Positions 44,773-56,899 of a stretch of DNA of 64,000 bases are shown in pieces. Position numbers and translations under genes: made by a program. A model generated the notes under the pieces. It was not told where the DNA came from and did no database searches. It worked only from the letters and a program-made list of their open reading frames with translations. The stretch's first letter is position 1; each line of letters starts with the position of its first letter. Source of the stretch: Cycas panzhihuaensis (Eukaryota > Cycadophyta); NCBI GenBank assembly GCA_023213395.1, contig CM041465.1, positions 8,122,001 through 8,186,000 of the forward strand, written 5' to 3'.

Positions 44773-45579
44773 ATGAGAGAGCTAGTTAGTCAACTAAATG
44801 AGGGAGATTAGACCACATTGAGGGCTTATGGTCTATCGAGAGTGAGTGGATCAACCAAATTGGTAATGGAGTATGAATTATTACATTATTTTGTTAGCAA
44901 TTAGATTCCATGGAGGAATGTTTTTAGAGTATGGTCTATTAGAGATACACAAATCACTATGCAAAATGTGGGAAGGATATTACGAGTGAGTTGACATGGA
45001 GAGAGGCTTAGACTTAACAGAGGAGTGGATGATGAGTCTCAAAAGGATTGTAATCAGTATCTGATAGGTTTTGTTGGCTTGTTTGGTCCCCACGGCATAT
45101 CTATTAAGGTTATATAGAAAGTAGAGGTGATTCCCACTGTATGGGGGATCAGTACTCTTATTATCATATTCTAGATTACTAGAACCCAAAATTTTATGGG
45201 GGTTCTAGCTCAGTGGGCAGGAGTGGTGAGGAGATATGAGTAGGGACTTTGGATGAATTAAGGGTAGTATATAGTAGATAGTATATGCCTATAGCTGTTA
45301 AGGACCAAGAGACAGAGGAGAGGAGGATTTTCTTATAGCTCAATCCTAATGTATTGGTTATATGATCATATTCCTTTGATGAGGCTAGGAAGAAACCAAG
45401 AGAGCTAATGGTTATAAATCTAAGAATAAACAAGTGGCACATAAGAGCTCAAATCTATAATAGGACAACCATCATAGCAAGGAGCACGCATAGTTCTCTA
45501 TTAAGTAGGATGACCAGGAGGCAACTAGTGGAGAACGCATATGAGGGGTTGCTAGTGTGGAGCGATGATGAGGTCGATG

Positions 45580-45658
<79 letters not shown>

Positions 45659-45822
45659 CAGCAAAAGAGACTCTTATCACCGGTGAAGGGAGAGGTAGAG
45701 GAGAGAGAGGGGAGGCAGAGGATGTTGAGATGGTGGTCGTGGTGAGATGGATCAAGGTGGGAGAGGAGAGGCATCAACTAATAGAGGAGAGGGGAGGAGT
45801 AGGTAGGTGCTTGAGAGAATAG
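44773..45822 (+). pseudogene. D antisense ORF resembling a plant mobile domain protein
   Basis: Opposite in direction to the D genes, between its pol end and 3' LTR. The frame starts MRELVSQLNEGD and shows VFRVWSIRDTQITMQNVGRIL (44910-44975), GLFGPHGISIKVI, AQWAGVVRRYE and RQRRGGFSYSSILMYWLYDHI (45310-45375). This W...F...IT-dv..IL and GG...L..W.y-h pattern resembles the plant mobile domain (PMD). A frameshift near 45405 leads to INKWHIRAQIYNRTT and a run of Arg-Glu pairs. At least seven stops (TAG or TGA) stand where Trp is expected. Antisense ORFs at this place are known in some Tat elements; the domain call is tentative. Confidence 0.55.
45582..45656. repeat. (AG)37 microsatellite
   Basis: About 75 bases of pure AG repeat inside the antisense ORF, where it encodes alternating Arg-Glu. 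Confidence 0.95.
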
Positions 45823-46939
45823 ATGGAGTACTAAGTGGAGGTAGAGGGGGCTCCATACAGAGCATGGAGCTAGGCTCGACAAAGGAGAATGTGAGAGGAA
45901 GAGAGGGGAGTAGAGGAGGAGAGGGAAAACCTGCCCAAGAAGCTCTCTAATAGTCTTAGGGAGAGGAAGTCTCACAGTGTGAGGAGGAGATAGTAACAAA
46001 GCTAGAGGGAGGAGGTGAGCCAGTAGGTATGTCAGTTAATTGATTTTTGAATACATTGAATTATATTCTTTTTTATTATTTACCCTTTACATTAGAGGCT
46101 AATCACAATTTATATATTTTCTATGGACATGTGTGGAGAGTGTGACTCTCTCAAAGATGAGGAGGATTCTAGATTTGATATTCCCATATGTACCTATATC
46201 AGAGGAGGATCTAACATGGAACAATAATAGATCACATGTTATTAGGACATCGGATCAAGTACTTTAGTCATTCTTTGCAAGCTCAAGATATGTTCCTAGA
46301 CATGAGGATGAAGTTGAGACTTCGGGAGTCAGAGCTCAAAGCCACAGACAATGAGAAATGTCACTTACGTACAATGATGTTAGCATAGGTAAGAATGTGA
46401 GCTACTATATCAGGGAGTACTACAGTTTAGTAGGGACATCATCCTCCACCACGTAGGGAGTCAACACATGGATTGACTCCAGACAGAGGAGAGAGGATAG
46501 AGCCAAGAGCATAGGAGAGATATCACTAGGGTTCATAGAGATGAATGTATATTACATGTATAGAGGGAATGGGAGGGAGATATGAGGGGCATCATATGAG
46601 CCTCAAATGTTATATCATGAGTGTCATGAGTGACAGATGTACTATACTCTTTTTGTGTATGTGTGTGTGTCTGTGTGTATATATATGTTAATCATTTTTT
46701 TTTTTAACTTAGTGTATAATGGATGATTAACTCTGAACTTTTTCTCCCCTTTATTTCTCTTTTATAAATTAAACATGATATACATTCATCAATATGACGA
46801 TCCATGAAAACATATAATGATTTTATAGGTTTTTTTTTTTAATATCTTTTGATTAATATATGCATAGTAGTTTATACTCATTTTGAAGTATAAAAAAATC
46901 TTAGAAGGGAAAGGTTATAAAGAATAATGAAGGATAGAA
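45823..46939. other. D internal sequence up to the B insertion
   Basis: Purine-rich, Arg/Glu/Gly-coding low complexity until about 46020, then AT-rich sequence with a short TG run near 46655-46680. No clear gene. TAGAA at 46935-46939 is the B target duplication. Confidence 0.6.
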
Positions 46940-47171
46940 TGTTGGTATGTAATGTTTTATCTAAGTAAGAAAGGGGGTCATGTTGAGACCACCCTCAAAT
47001 GTAACTCCAATATAAGATTTGACACTTGGCAGTCTTAGACTGATCGGTTATATTTCAATATGTAACGGTCACATTGTTAATGTATATTTAAGGAGACTAA
47101 ATCTTAACGAAAAGACAACTCTTTCTCTTCTCTATACAAATCTTGTTCTATTTTTCCTCTGATTTCTAACA
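46940..47171 (+). repeat. B 5' LTR
   Basis: TGTTGGTATG to TTTCTAACA, 232 bp. A TATA-like word TATATTTAAGG lies near 47083. Confidence 0.95.
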
Positions 47172-47186
47172 TGGTATCAGAGCAGG
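47172..47186 (+). other. B primer binding site
   Basis: TGGTATCAGAGCAGG directly follows the LTR: a perfect initiator methionine tRNA complement. Confidence 0.95.
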
Positions 47187-47836
47187 TCAATCTTAACTGC
47201 TCCTTTGGAGGTGAATTCTTCTGTTAAAGATAATCCAGTCAAGGGTCTAACAAGGAGACAAGGAGGATAAAGTCCCATTTCTGCCAAAAGGTCATTAATA
47301 CTCTGGTGTACGGAACCGTACGGACCTGTACAAACGTGATTTTTTCAAAGTTATCAGATCGAAGTGAAATTTGGTGGAAAGATAGATCGAATCATGGAGA
47401 ACATTTTTCTCTTCTGTAGTAGAGTCATCTAGAGACGTTTTCCAGGCCAAACAGAGTCTGAACCAGTCCGCGTGGATTTGGAGACTTTAGCTCAGAAATC
47501 TCTTCGATCTGCTCACAAAATCGGGTATTCTCAATCTCAAATCCTTCTTAGCAATAATACTTTGAGTTTCTAACCAATTTCGGAGATTTTTTCTAATATT
47601 TTCATTATGATTTTCTCAAAATCTGAGTTTTTGCCCTAGCCACAGTTTTCTCTTTGGGGCCAATTTCTCCCTTCTGAAGAACTTTTTTACAAATCTGTCT
47701 TCAGATCTGAATAGGCGCCTGAAATATCTACAGTTTGAGGTATACTTTATTTTCATCTGTACACTTAGGGTTTTATACAGAATTCTGTACAATAGTACGA
47801 TCCAGACCCCATAACTACTTCTTGTCTCTGAGAATA
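47187..47836 (+). other. B untranslated leader
   Basis: 650 bases between primer site and gag without an ORF in the element direction. Confidence 0.7.
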
Positions 47837-48760
47837 ATGTCTTCCACACTCATCTCTTTGCCTGAACTAGAGAAACTGACTGGGTCCAACTACCATGTCT
47901 AGAAAATTAAGGTGGAAATAATTCTAAGGGTCAAAAATGCATGGGGCATTGCTGAAATAACTAAAAAACATCCTGCTGATGGTGATGCTAAGCTAGGGAA
48001 CTGGGAAGAAAGGAATAATATAGGTATTCTTACCTTGAAAATGTCAATTTTAGATTCAGTTCTGATTTATGTTGAAAAATTGAATCTAGCATCTGAAATT
48101 TAGAAATGATTAGAAAATTTGTATGGACAAAAAAATAAGGCAAGAATAATTGCTCTCAAAGAAGAGTTGTACAAGCTTCATATGAAAGAAAATGAAGATG
48201 TAACAGAGTTTATGCATAAGATTATTACTATTCGAAATAATCTCTTGAGTGCCGGAGGTCCAATTTCTGAACAAGATCTAGTGGAAATTATGACTTCAAG
48301 ATTACCAAAATCATTTGACACAATCGTCAACACTATCACAGATAGTGATAGATTAGATAAGCTAACTCTTGATGAATTGACAGGTTTATTATTAAGACAA
48401 GAACAGAGAAACAAAAAGTATGAAAGCACATCAGAATTGGAGGATGCCTTTGCATCCAGACTAAACCTAGGGTCAAGAGCAAGACATCAATTTCGAGGAC
48501 AAAGCAGAACACCAGATTTTAAGGGACGAGGACGCTGGTAAAATCTAAGAGGACAGGGACGTGGCAGAGAAAACAGAGTCTGTTTCAACTGTGAAAGAAT
48601 CAGACATTTCGCCAGCAACTATAGAATCTTTGATATATGTTGCTATTGCGGACAAAGCGGGCACTATCCTTATCAATGTCTACAAAGACGAAGTAAAATT
48701 CAGAAAGGAAAATGAAACGTTGGAGGCTATAGTAAAGAAAAAGACGAAGAAGAGGAAGAA
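47837..48760 (+). pseudogene. B gag with zinc knuckle
   Basis: The start is the ATG at 47837 (MSSTLISLPELEKLTGSNYH), then a TAG at the usual Trp of the Trp-Lys pair. Core words: KIKVEIILRVKNAWGI, ARIIALKEELYKLHMKENE, LPKSFDTIVNTIT. Two adjacent stops at 48101-48109 also sit at Trp codons. An Arg/Gly-rich tail (GQGRGR) leads to two knuckles: CFNCERIRHFASN, whose last Cys reads Asn, and CYCGQSGHYPYQC, intact, near 48640-48680. A TGA near 48712 precedes protease in the same frame. Confidence 0.9.
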
Positions 48761-51700
48761 GAGACTGCCTTTATCATCGCCTCGCCACCAAAGATGAAAG
48801 ACAAGGACATATGGTATATAGATTCAGGAGCTTCCAAACATATGACAAATCGAGAAGAATGGTTGAAACTCTGAAACCCTGCAATATAAACAAATCAGTA
48901 GAATTGGATGATAAGTATCCCCTTGATATAAAAGGGATTGGAACTATTTCTATAAATTTGGATGGGAATGCAAAAAAGATCGGAAACGTCTTGTTTGTTC
49001 CTGGTCTAAAAATGAACCTTCTCTCTGTCTCTCAATTAAGTAAAAAAGGGTTGAGAACCATTTTCGATGAAGAAGGGAACTGTCATATTCTAGATATGAA
49101 GAGAGATGGAAAAATTATTGCAAAAGGAGTAAGATGCAATGATCTTTATAAACTTATGTCAGATCTTGTACTTCCTTACTTGGAAGTAAAATCTTGTACT
49201 GCTTCTAAATCTAATAATAAAGCTTGGCATTTGAGGTATGGACATCTCTCAATTGACTCACTAAAACTAACGGAAAAATTAGGAATGGTGAATGGTTTAC
49301 CTAGCATTTCGTCAGATAACTTTGTATGTAAATGCTATTAACTAGGCTAATAACATAGACATCCTTTTAAAGAAAGTGTCTGGAGAGCTCAATCAAAGTT
49401 AGAATTGATACATGCAGATATTTGTGGTCCAATTACACCTCTCATAATTAACGGATATAGATATTTTTTAACTTTCATTGATGATTTCACTCGGAAAATA
49501 TGGATATATTTCTTACATAATAAGTTAGAAGTCTTTGAAACATTCAAAGAATTTAAAGTAGAAGCAGAACTAGAGTCAGGGACGAAAATTAAATATATCA
49601 GGTTAGATGGAGGAGGAGAATATATTTCGAAGGAGTTTCTAAATTACTGCAGGGATCAAGGAATTCAAAGATAGATTACAACTCCTTACACTCCTCAGTC
49701 GAATAGAGTAGCCGAAAGGAAGAATAGAACTCTAATGGAAATGGCTCGAAGTATGGTTTATGAAAAAAATATACCAAAATCCTATTGGGCAAAGGCAGTA
49801 AGCACGGCTTGTTACTTAATAAATAGAAGTCCCACAAAAGCTTTGAAGGATATCACTCCAGAAGAAGCTTGGACAGGAAAAAAACCTGATGTAAGTCTTC
49901 TTAAAGTTTTTGGCAGTCAAGTATTTGTTCATATTCCTAATAAAAAAAGATCCAAACTAGATGCAAAAAGCATAGAATGCATTTTGATAGGCTACAGTAA
50001 AAATTCAAAAGCCTATAAATGCATAGATCCTAAAACTAACAAAATCTATGCAAGCAGAGATATCGTTTTTAATAAAGAAGATTTTATTGAATCTTCACAA
50101 ATCAAAATAATAGAAGGGGGTGAAAAGGGAATTGAACAGGAAGCTGCCAATGACAAAGAGACATAAGAAGTTGAGCAGGAAAATAAATCAGAGATCACTT
50201 TAGAAGAAGGAACACCAGAAGCTGAGCAAGAGAATGAATCTGAGATTGCTTCAGAAGAAGGGGCAGCTCATCCATCATCAACAAGTGAAATTAATCCAAA
50301 TCAAGTAACAGAAGCCTCTAGTGGGAAGGAAGACTCACGAAGACAGAAAAGGTTGCCAAAATAGTATATTAAAACAATTGAGGAAGGGAAAAGTAATATA
50401 ATAGAATAGAAAACAAGAGGGCAAAGGTCAAAAGCTCTACTAAGCAAAGTCAAACCTCAAAGTTTTCAAGAAGCAAAAGATCGTCAAGAATGGAAAGTTA
50501 CAATGGACAATGAAATGAATTTAATTAGAAAGAATAAGACATGGAAATTAGTAGAACTACCTGCTAACAAATATGCTGTAAGCTACAAACACAAAACAAA
50601 AAGGGGAATGGATGGTAAGGTAAAAAAGTATAAAGCAAGATTAGTCACAAAAGGATATACACAAACAGCAAGTGTAGATTTTGATGAAACTTTCTCTCCA
50701 ATAGCAAAAATGAACACTGTAAGAATAGTAATAGCTTTGGCTGCAGCACAAAATTGGAAAATCTCTCAATTGGATGTAAAAAGTGCCTTCTTAAATGGCG
50801 AATTAGAAGAAGAAGTCTACATGCAACAACCTGAAGGGTACATTGAAAAAGGATAAGAAAATCTGGTCTGCAGATTAAAAAAGGCTCTGTATGGTCTAAA
50901 ACAAGCACCGCAGCCTTGGTATGCCAAATTAGATCATTTCCTTAAAGAAAATAAGTTCAATCAATGCAACTCCAACTCCAGCCTCTACATAAGGAAGAAG
51001 AATGACAAGGTAACAATAATTGTTGTCTATATTGATGATATGCTTCTTACTTGAAATGATGAAGGAGGAATCAAAGACATTAAAGATCAACTTCAACAGA
51101 AATTTGAAATGACAGACTTGGGTTCGCTAAATTATTACTTGGGATTGGAAATAGGTCAATATCAAAATTATATAACCTTGTCCCAGAGCAACTACATCAA
51201 AAATTTGCTTGTTTGATTTCAGATGGAGAACTGCAACCTGTGTACAACGCCCATGGAAACAAACTGTGACTTAATGATAGGTAATATGGAAAAAGATGCT
51301 GATGTCACTTTATATAGACATATGATTGGAAGTCTAATTTATTTGACAGCCACCAGGCCTGACATATCCTATTCAGTAGGACTAATATCCAGATACATGC
51401 AAAATCCAAAATTGAGACATTGGCAGGCTACAAAAAGAATTTTGAGATATCTTAAAGGAACAACAAATCTTAAGTTAGTATACCTAAAGGGATGCTCGAT
51501 CGAAGTGTCAGGGTATTGTGACTCTGACTGGGCTGGAGATAAAGAACAAAAGAAATCCACCAATGGATATTGTTTCTTCTTAGGATCATCAGCAATCTCC
51601 TGGTGTAGTAAGAAATAGGCTACAATTGCTCTCTCTTCTACAGAAGCAGAATACAAAGCAGCTGCGTCAGCAACTTATGAAGTTATTTGGTTAAGACAAC

Positions 51701-51978
51701 TTCTGCTCGACCTAGATTAACAACAGAAAAAGGCAACTTCCTTGAAGTGCGACAATCAAAGTGCTATCAAGCTAACCAAAAATCCAATCATGCATGCAAG
51801 AACCAAGCATATTAAAGTTCACCATCATTTCATAAGAGAAAAGGTACATAATAAAGAAATTGACTTGGAGTACTGTCCCTCAGCCGAATAAGTTGCAGAT
51901 CTCCTGACAAAGCCTCTTGGAAAAGAAAGGCTTAAATATTTAAGAAACAAAATGAGACTGTTAGAGATAAAACATTAA
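48761..51978 (+). pseudogene. B pol: protease, integrase, RT, RNase H
   Basis: Protease WYIDSGASKHMT (48811-48845, active Asp kept), with a frameshift just after. Pre-integrase HLRYGHLSIDSL; integrase shows LIHADICGPI (Asp, 49405), YIRLDGGGEY (Asp) and [12 protein letters not shown] (Glu, 49705-49740). RT: ARLVTKGYTQ, QLDVKSAFLNGEL (Asp, near 50770) and VVYIDDMLLT (catalytic D-D, near 51030). RNase H: YCDSDWAGD (Asp, 51520), SSTEAEY (Glu, 51640), KCDNQSAI (Asp, 51750) and DLLTKPL. Stops near 49339, 49672, 50164, 50362, 50407, 50854, 51052, 51214, 51616, 51718 and 51889, many at Gln codons. Ends at the TAA 51976-51978. Every catalytic residue I looked for is present. Confidence 0.95.
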
Positions 51979-51985
51979 GAGAGGG
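51979..51985 (+). other. B polypurine tract
   Basis: GAGAGGG between the pol stop and the 3' LTR. Confidence 0.9.
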
Positions 51986-52218
51986 TGTTGGTATGTAATG
52001 TTTTATCTAAGTAAGAAAGGGGGTCATATTGAGACCACCCTCAAATGTAACTCCAATATAAGATTGTGACACTTGGCAATTTTAGACTGATGGGTTACAT
52101 TTCAATATGTAATGATCACATTGTTGATATATGTTTAAGGAGACTAAATCTCAATGAAAAGACAACTCTTTCTCTTCTCTGTACAAATCTTGTTCTATTT
52201 TTCCTCTAATTTCCAACA
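51986..52218 (+). repeat. B 3' LTR
   Basis: TGTTGGTATG to TTTCCAACA, 233 bp, followed by the TAGAA duplication. Confidence 0.95.
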
Positions 52219-52223
52219 TAGAA

Positions 52224-52803
52224 GACAGATAAAAGATAAAAGGAAGTAGATGGAAAGGATTACTAATTCTGTTTTTATAAATATAAAACCATTTAAAACA
52301 AATGGTAATAGATCTATAAAAGTAGAAAATGGAATAATATAAGTCTCCCTAAAGAAAAACTCATATAATTCGCATCATACTCCTAACAAATTATATAAAC
52401 ATAGAGTAAAATCCATATTCATATAATATATCATAAGAAAAACATGTTGTTTACAGAATAAACGATTAATCTCACTTAATAAACAACTAGTTTTCTGAGT
52501 ATATTAGATTTCTCAATGGCTTCTTCCAGGGATTCTCTGCCAAGATCCTTTATAACCCATGATTCCCATATGGGTATATCCTTTCTAATACTTCATTTCA
52601 TTCTTAAACCTATAATCTTAACCTCCACACAACTTAAACCTTTATCCCTAAAAACTAGTAGTTTATACTTTTTACAGAGTGGTAATTTATACTTGTTCTA
52701 GAGTAGGGTGCCCCCAACCAAAAGATGAAAGTCAATTAAAATGATCATCTAAGCTAAAAGAGACAAAAGAAGTAGCTTTAATATTAAAGGTTCGGGGAAT
52801 GTA
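52224..52803 (-). other. D internal sequence between B and the second RNase H
   Basis: AT-rich, no ORF on the element strand that I recognise. Confidence 0.5.
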
Positions 52804-53130
52804 CTAGATAGCGACCGAAGAGAATGACATCAACGATGAAGCTTGATGGTGAAGGAAAAGGAGTTGTGAAGAGTGCACATGATATATCCTAACTAACTGA
52901 TAGACTACCATCTGAGAATCAAAATACATAATAATGGGTTCAAGATAAGAATGAGAAATATCATATAAGGCTCTTATAATAGCAAAGTATTTGGCTTCAT
53001 TATTAATTTCTCTAGGTATAAACAAGCCTGCAAAAAGGAGAGGATTTTTTTATTGATTATGAATCACCCAAGCAGTAATAGATAGTCTTGGGTTGTCTCT
53101 ATTACCTCCATCAGTAAAAATACTTAATGC
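52804..53130 (-). pseudogene. D second RNase H domain, downstream of integrase
   Basis: Minus-strand frame reading SIFTDGGNRDNPRLSITAWV (first Asp, near 53125-53065), a TAA, then LFIPREINNEAKYFAIIRAL (Glu in N-N-E-A, near 53020-52965) and MYFDSQMVVYQLVRIY (second Asp, near 52930-52880). D...NNEA...DSQ-VV is the pattern of a cellular or archaeal-type RNase H, which Tat elements carry in addition to the retroviral one. In Tat elements that domain normally precedes integrase; here it lies 1.1 kb after it. A captured fragment from a LINE or other element is the main alternative. Confidence 0.7.
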
Positions 53131-54229
53131 CATGGAAAGATGGGACTAGTATTTAGAGACGGTCTGATCGATAAAGGAAAGTACGAGAATTAATCAATAA
53201 GAAGATGGTAGGGAAATGAGTTAATTCTAACTATAATGAGGAAAAAGAAAAATCATAATTGGGATAACCATAATCAACAAGAATAAAAGGTGTCAAATAG
53301 GATTTGATCATAACTAAGGCCATGGTGGACCTAAATAGCAAGTCCTGAACATCCTGAATGACTCATCTAAATGAACCCAACCTATATGTAGATAGATGGA
53401 AATGAAGCTATCACGCGACTTGTCCTAGATTACAAAAGGATGATAACAATATAATTTTTTCTTTTTCTTTTTTTCTTTTTTTTTTAATTTTTTGATCTTT
53501 TCTTTTCTTTTCTTTTCTTTTTAAGAATAATCCTTCACCTTTCATCTTTTTTTAAGATATGTAGAAGAAAGGACTCATAACTATCCAATTATAAAGTTCT
53601 TTTACTTAATGTAGCAAGAATTTATCTTTTTCAACATAACTCAAATAAAATAAGAGACCAATCTCCTTAAGGATTGAACCATGGGAAGAAGAGAAATCAA
53701 AATCACGGTGTCTCTAAACATAAAGAAAAGGTGGTAGAATGTGTACTTACTAAAATGTGAATACAGAGAATCAAGGATAAATAAAAAAGAGAAAAAAATA
53801 ACATGTTTTAAATGACTAAGAAGGAATCCTCAAGATAAAGAACTAGTAAGTAAAAGTATGATCTGAGCAACTAGTAAAATATCTAAAGCTGACAAAGAAG
53901 CCTCTCTTTTCAAAGATGAAAATAAATGACAAAATTGGGGGCCCAAATTCTCTCTTAAGTATAGATCTCAAAAGAAAAAAAGACTAATACACTTAAAGAA
54001 AAGTACTCACAATCAATGCATATACTAGAGGGAGCAATAGACTTATATGATCACAAGTAAAATCTTTTATGAAAGTAAAAACAACTTAAGAGAAGATGAG
54101 AAAAGACTAAGAAAAAGAAATGCCCATATTTTTAGCTCATTAGATAAGAAAAGAATTTAGAGCCATAATTTATCCTCATTATAGAGATAGGCAATGCCAC
54201 TAGGCATAAAACTTCCTCAAATATTGAGA
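53131..54229 (-). other. D spacer between integrase and second RNase H
   Basis: 1.1 kb without a readable gene. A pyrimidine-rich run (53455-53522, with TTTTC repeats at its right end) reads as Lys-rich low complexity on the element strand. Confidence 0.55.
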
Positions 54230-55330
54230 GTTTACATGTTTTTTGAAATCTAAACCTTCCATTGTTGAGATTCAATAGGCTCTGTTATTTAAATCTTTAA
54301 TTACTAGATAAGGGCCAACCCACTTAGGAGAAAACTTCCGTTGTTTATCATGGAGGTATTCTAACTTTAAAACTTTATCATCGACATAGAATTTTTTGGG
54401 CCTAAGTTGTCTATCATGAGTAGCCTGAATCTTAGTTTTAGATGCCATATTATTTTGCAATGCTTGTAAACAAATCTCATCTAGTTTTTTGAGTTCCAAG
54501 AGGTGTGCTTCTCTTTAGAACTCTTTATCAATAAATTATTTCAATAAGATACATAAAGAAGAAATCTCAACTTCTAATGGGAGGATGGCCTCAACACTGT
54601 AAACCAGAGAGAATGGTGTCATGTCCATGGTGTTTCTAATTAAGGTTCTATAAGCACATAATGTCAGAAATAATTGAGTATACCAATCTCTATGAGATGT
54701 TGCAACAGTTTTAATTAAAATCTTAACTAAAGTTTTATTAAAAGCCTCAACTTAGCCATTCACGTGAGGGTAGTAAGGGGCCGATAATCTGTGGGTAATA
54801 TAAAATTTAATACATAACTCATTGACACAAGGATTACAAAATAAAGTCCCATTATTGGTAATAATAATATCTAACACCCAAAATCAACAAATGATATATT
54901 GAAATATGAATGTGGTAACTACCTTTCCCATTGCAAAAACTAATGGAATAGCTTCACTCTATTTAGTAAAGTATTAAGTTGCTGTAATAATAAACTTATG
55001 ACCATTAGATGATGTTAAAAAGATTTGACCAATGAGATTGAAACCCCATTGGGAGAAAGGCCAAGGTGAAATAATTAATTTCAATTCTTATGCAGGTTTG
55101 TGTATTAAGGTCACATGAGATTGATACTTTTCATATTTTTGGATGTAAGCATTAACATTTTTAAATAAGGTGGGTCAATAATAACTCATATGAAGAATAC
55201 ATTGGGCCATGGACTAGCCACTAAAATGTCCACTATATATTCCTTCATGGCATTCTGTCAAGGCTACAAATGTTTCATCAAGGGAAAAGCATCTTAATAG
55301 AATTCCATCAAGAGAATATTTATAAAGTAT
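54230..55330 (-). pseudogene. D integrase
   Basis: HHCC region: TECHEGIYSGHFSG (55265-55225) and the Cys pair region YIQKYEKYQSH (near 55150), where the Cys are lost. Core: GFNLIGQIFLTSSNGHKFI and a TAA at the first Asp neighbourhood (near 54980), IITNNGTLFCN in which the second Asp reads Asn (near 54860), and YYPHVNG-VEAFNKTLV with the Glu kept (near 54765). C-terminal: KWVGPYLVIKDLNNRAYW near 54330-54280. Two catalytic positions are damaged. Confidence 0.85.
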
Positions 55331-55479
55331 GTCATTGAGTAAGAGATATTGTCTAGCGACAGTCAAATTCGTCTTCTCTTCTTAGATGTAGAAGAAGAAG
55401 GGAAAGATTGGTCGTGAAGGTATGATTTAATTTCTCCATACCAAAAATTTTCAGAAGGGATAGCCTAGACATACAGAAT

Positions 55480-56800
55480 ATGCTTATCTAGAAGAGTATC
55501 ATCAACAGGTTGACTAATAGGGTTGGGAAGAGAACCATCAGCCATGATCTCTGCAATAACCAATCATTTCTTAGATTTTCTATTAATAATTTGAAAATCA
55601 AATTCTTATAGCAATAAGGACCATTTGCCTAATCATCTAGTAAAGTTGGTTTTAGTAAGTAAATATCTAAAGAGTCATATTAGAAAATATTATGGATTTT
55701 ATTCCCAAGAAGATAGCACTGTAACTTCTTAATAGAAAAGATTAAGGTAATACATTCCTTTTTAAAAAAGGATAATGAAGTTCAATACACATTAAAGTCA
55801 TCCTAATAAAGTAGATTACTCATTCTTTACCAAAATAGTCCTCTTATGCTAGCATACCCACTAATGATTCTTTTGTAGATAAAGTATATAAGATAAAAGG
55901 TTTATCAAACCTTGGTGGAGCAAGCACAGGTGCTAAGATTAAGGCTTACTTCAATTTGTTAAAGGACTCTTGAACTTGAAGAGTCCAATATAATTCAACA
56001 TCTTTCTTTAAAAGATTTGTAATAGGTTTGGCATCTAAAGTAAAATTGGCAATAAAATGTCTCAAAAGACCAAATATACCTAAAAAGGATTTAATCTATT
56101 TTTTATTTTTAAGAGGAGACATATCAGCAATTGCCCTGATTTTATTAGGGTCTATTATAATCCTATCGTGGAAGACGATGTTGGGATATTACCCAACATT
56201 CTTTTTGATGTCACAACAAATACACATTTAGATGGATTAAGACATAGACAAAATTTTCTACATCTTTCGAAAATTATTCTGAGGTCACACACATGATCAT
56301 ATCTTTTGTGAGAAAGAGTAATTATATCATCGAAGTATACGGCAATAATATTACCAATTAGATCATGGACAATATGAACCATTACTCTTTGATAAGTAGC
56401 ACCAATATTTTCAATCCAAAAGGCATGGTCTTATAAACAAAAGTGCCCCAAGGAGTGGTAAATACAGTCTTATGACGATCTTGATGTATTATGGAGATCT
56501 GATTATAACCAGAAAAACCATCCATAAGGACCTCAAAACTAGTTGTTTAATCCCAAATTTGATCAAGAAAAGGGAGAGGAAAATTATCCTTGGGATAAGC
56601 ATCATTAATGTCTTGGAAGTCGATACAAATTCAGATTAAACCAATTTTCTTCACAATGGGAACTATATTAGAAATCCATTGAAAATAATCCACACTCTCA
56701 ATAAATCTAACTCTTAATAATTTCTCTATTTCTTGTTTAATAATGATAGAAAGATGTGGGTGAATGGGTCATTATTTTTGGCATTTAAGTTTAATGCTAG
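55480..56800 (-). pseudogene. D reverse transcriptase and first RNase H
   Basis: RT: EIEKLLRVRFIESVDY near 56740-56690, INDAYPKDNFPLPFLD near 56610-56570, LMDGFSGYNQISIIHQD (metal-binding Asp, near 56525), TMPFGLKNIGATYQRVMVHI (near 56425-56370), IIAVYFDDIITLSHKRYDHV (catalytic D-D near 56345-56290) and CLCLNPSKCVF. The downstream connection and RNase H (56150-55560) are heavily decayed; only scattered words such as FDFQII near 55590 remain. The YFDDI and GATYQR style is typical of Tat. Confidence 0.85.
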
Positions 56801-56899
56801 GAGTGATGGTGATATTATGTTCAACAACTTAGGGATCAAGAATATACATATCAATGTAGTCCTAAACAAAAAATGAATGGAACTCACAAAAAAGATCAT

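Larger units (their letters stand above)
46940..52218 (+). mobile_element. B: complete Ty1/copia element with intact target duplication
   Basis: LTRs 46940-47171 and 51986-52218, primer site, gag, pol and polypurine tract are all in place. The target duplication TAGAA at 46935-46939 and 52219-52223 is exact. The two LTRs differ at about 15 positions plus one indel, all but one substitution being transitions. Coding is one gag frame, one frameshift in protease, then one continuous pol frame with about a dozen stops. It is inserted in D, antisense to it, and belongs to the same family as A. Confidence 0.96.

Noticed and set aside
45455-45777. Minus-strand ORFs with long Ser-Leu runs
   Set aside because: They are reverse readings of the (AG)37 microsatellite.
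46655-46685. A TG-rich microsatellite
   Set aside because: Short and interrupted; no more than ordinary simple sequence.
52804-53130. A host RNase H gene
   Set aside because: Broken by a stop, without introns or flanking coding sequence, and inside D; element origin is simpler, though the LINE alternative remains.
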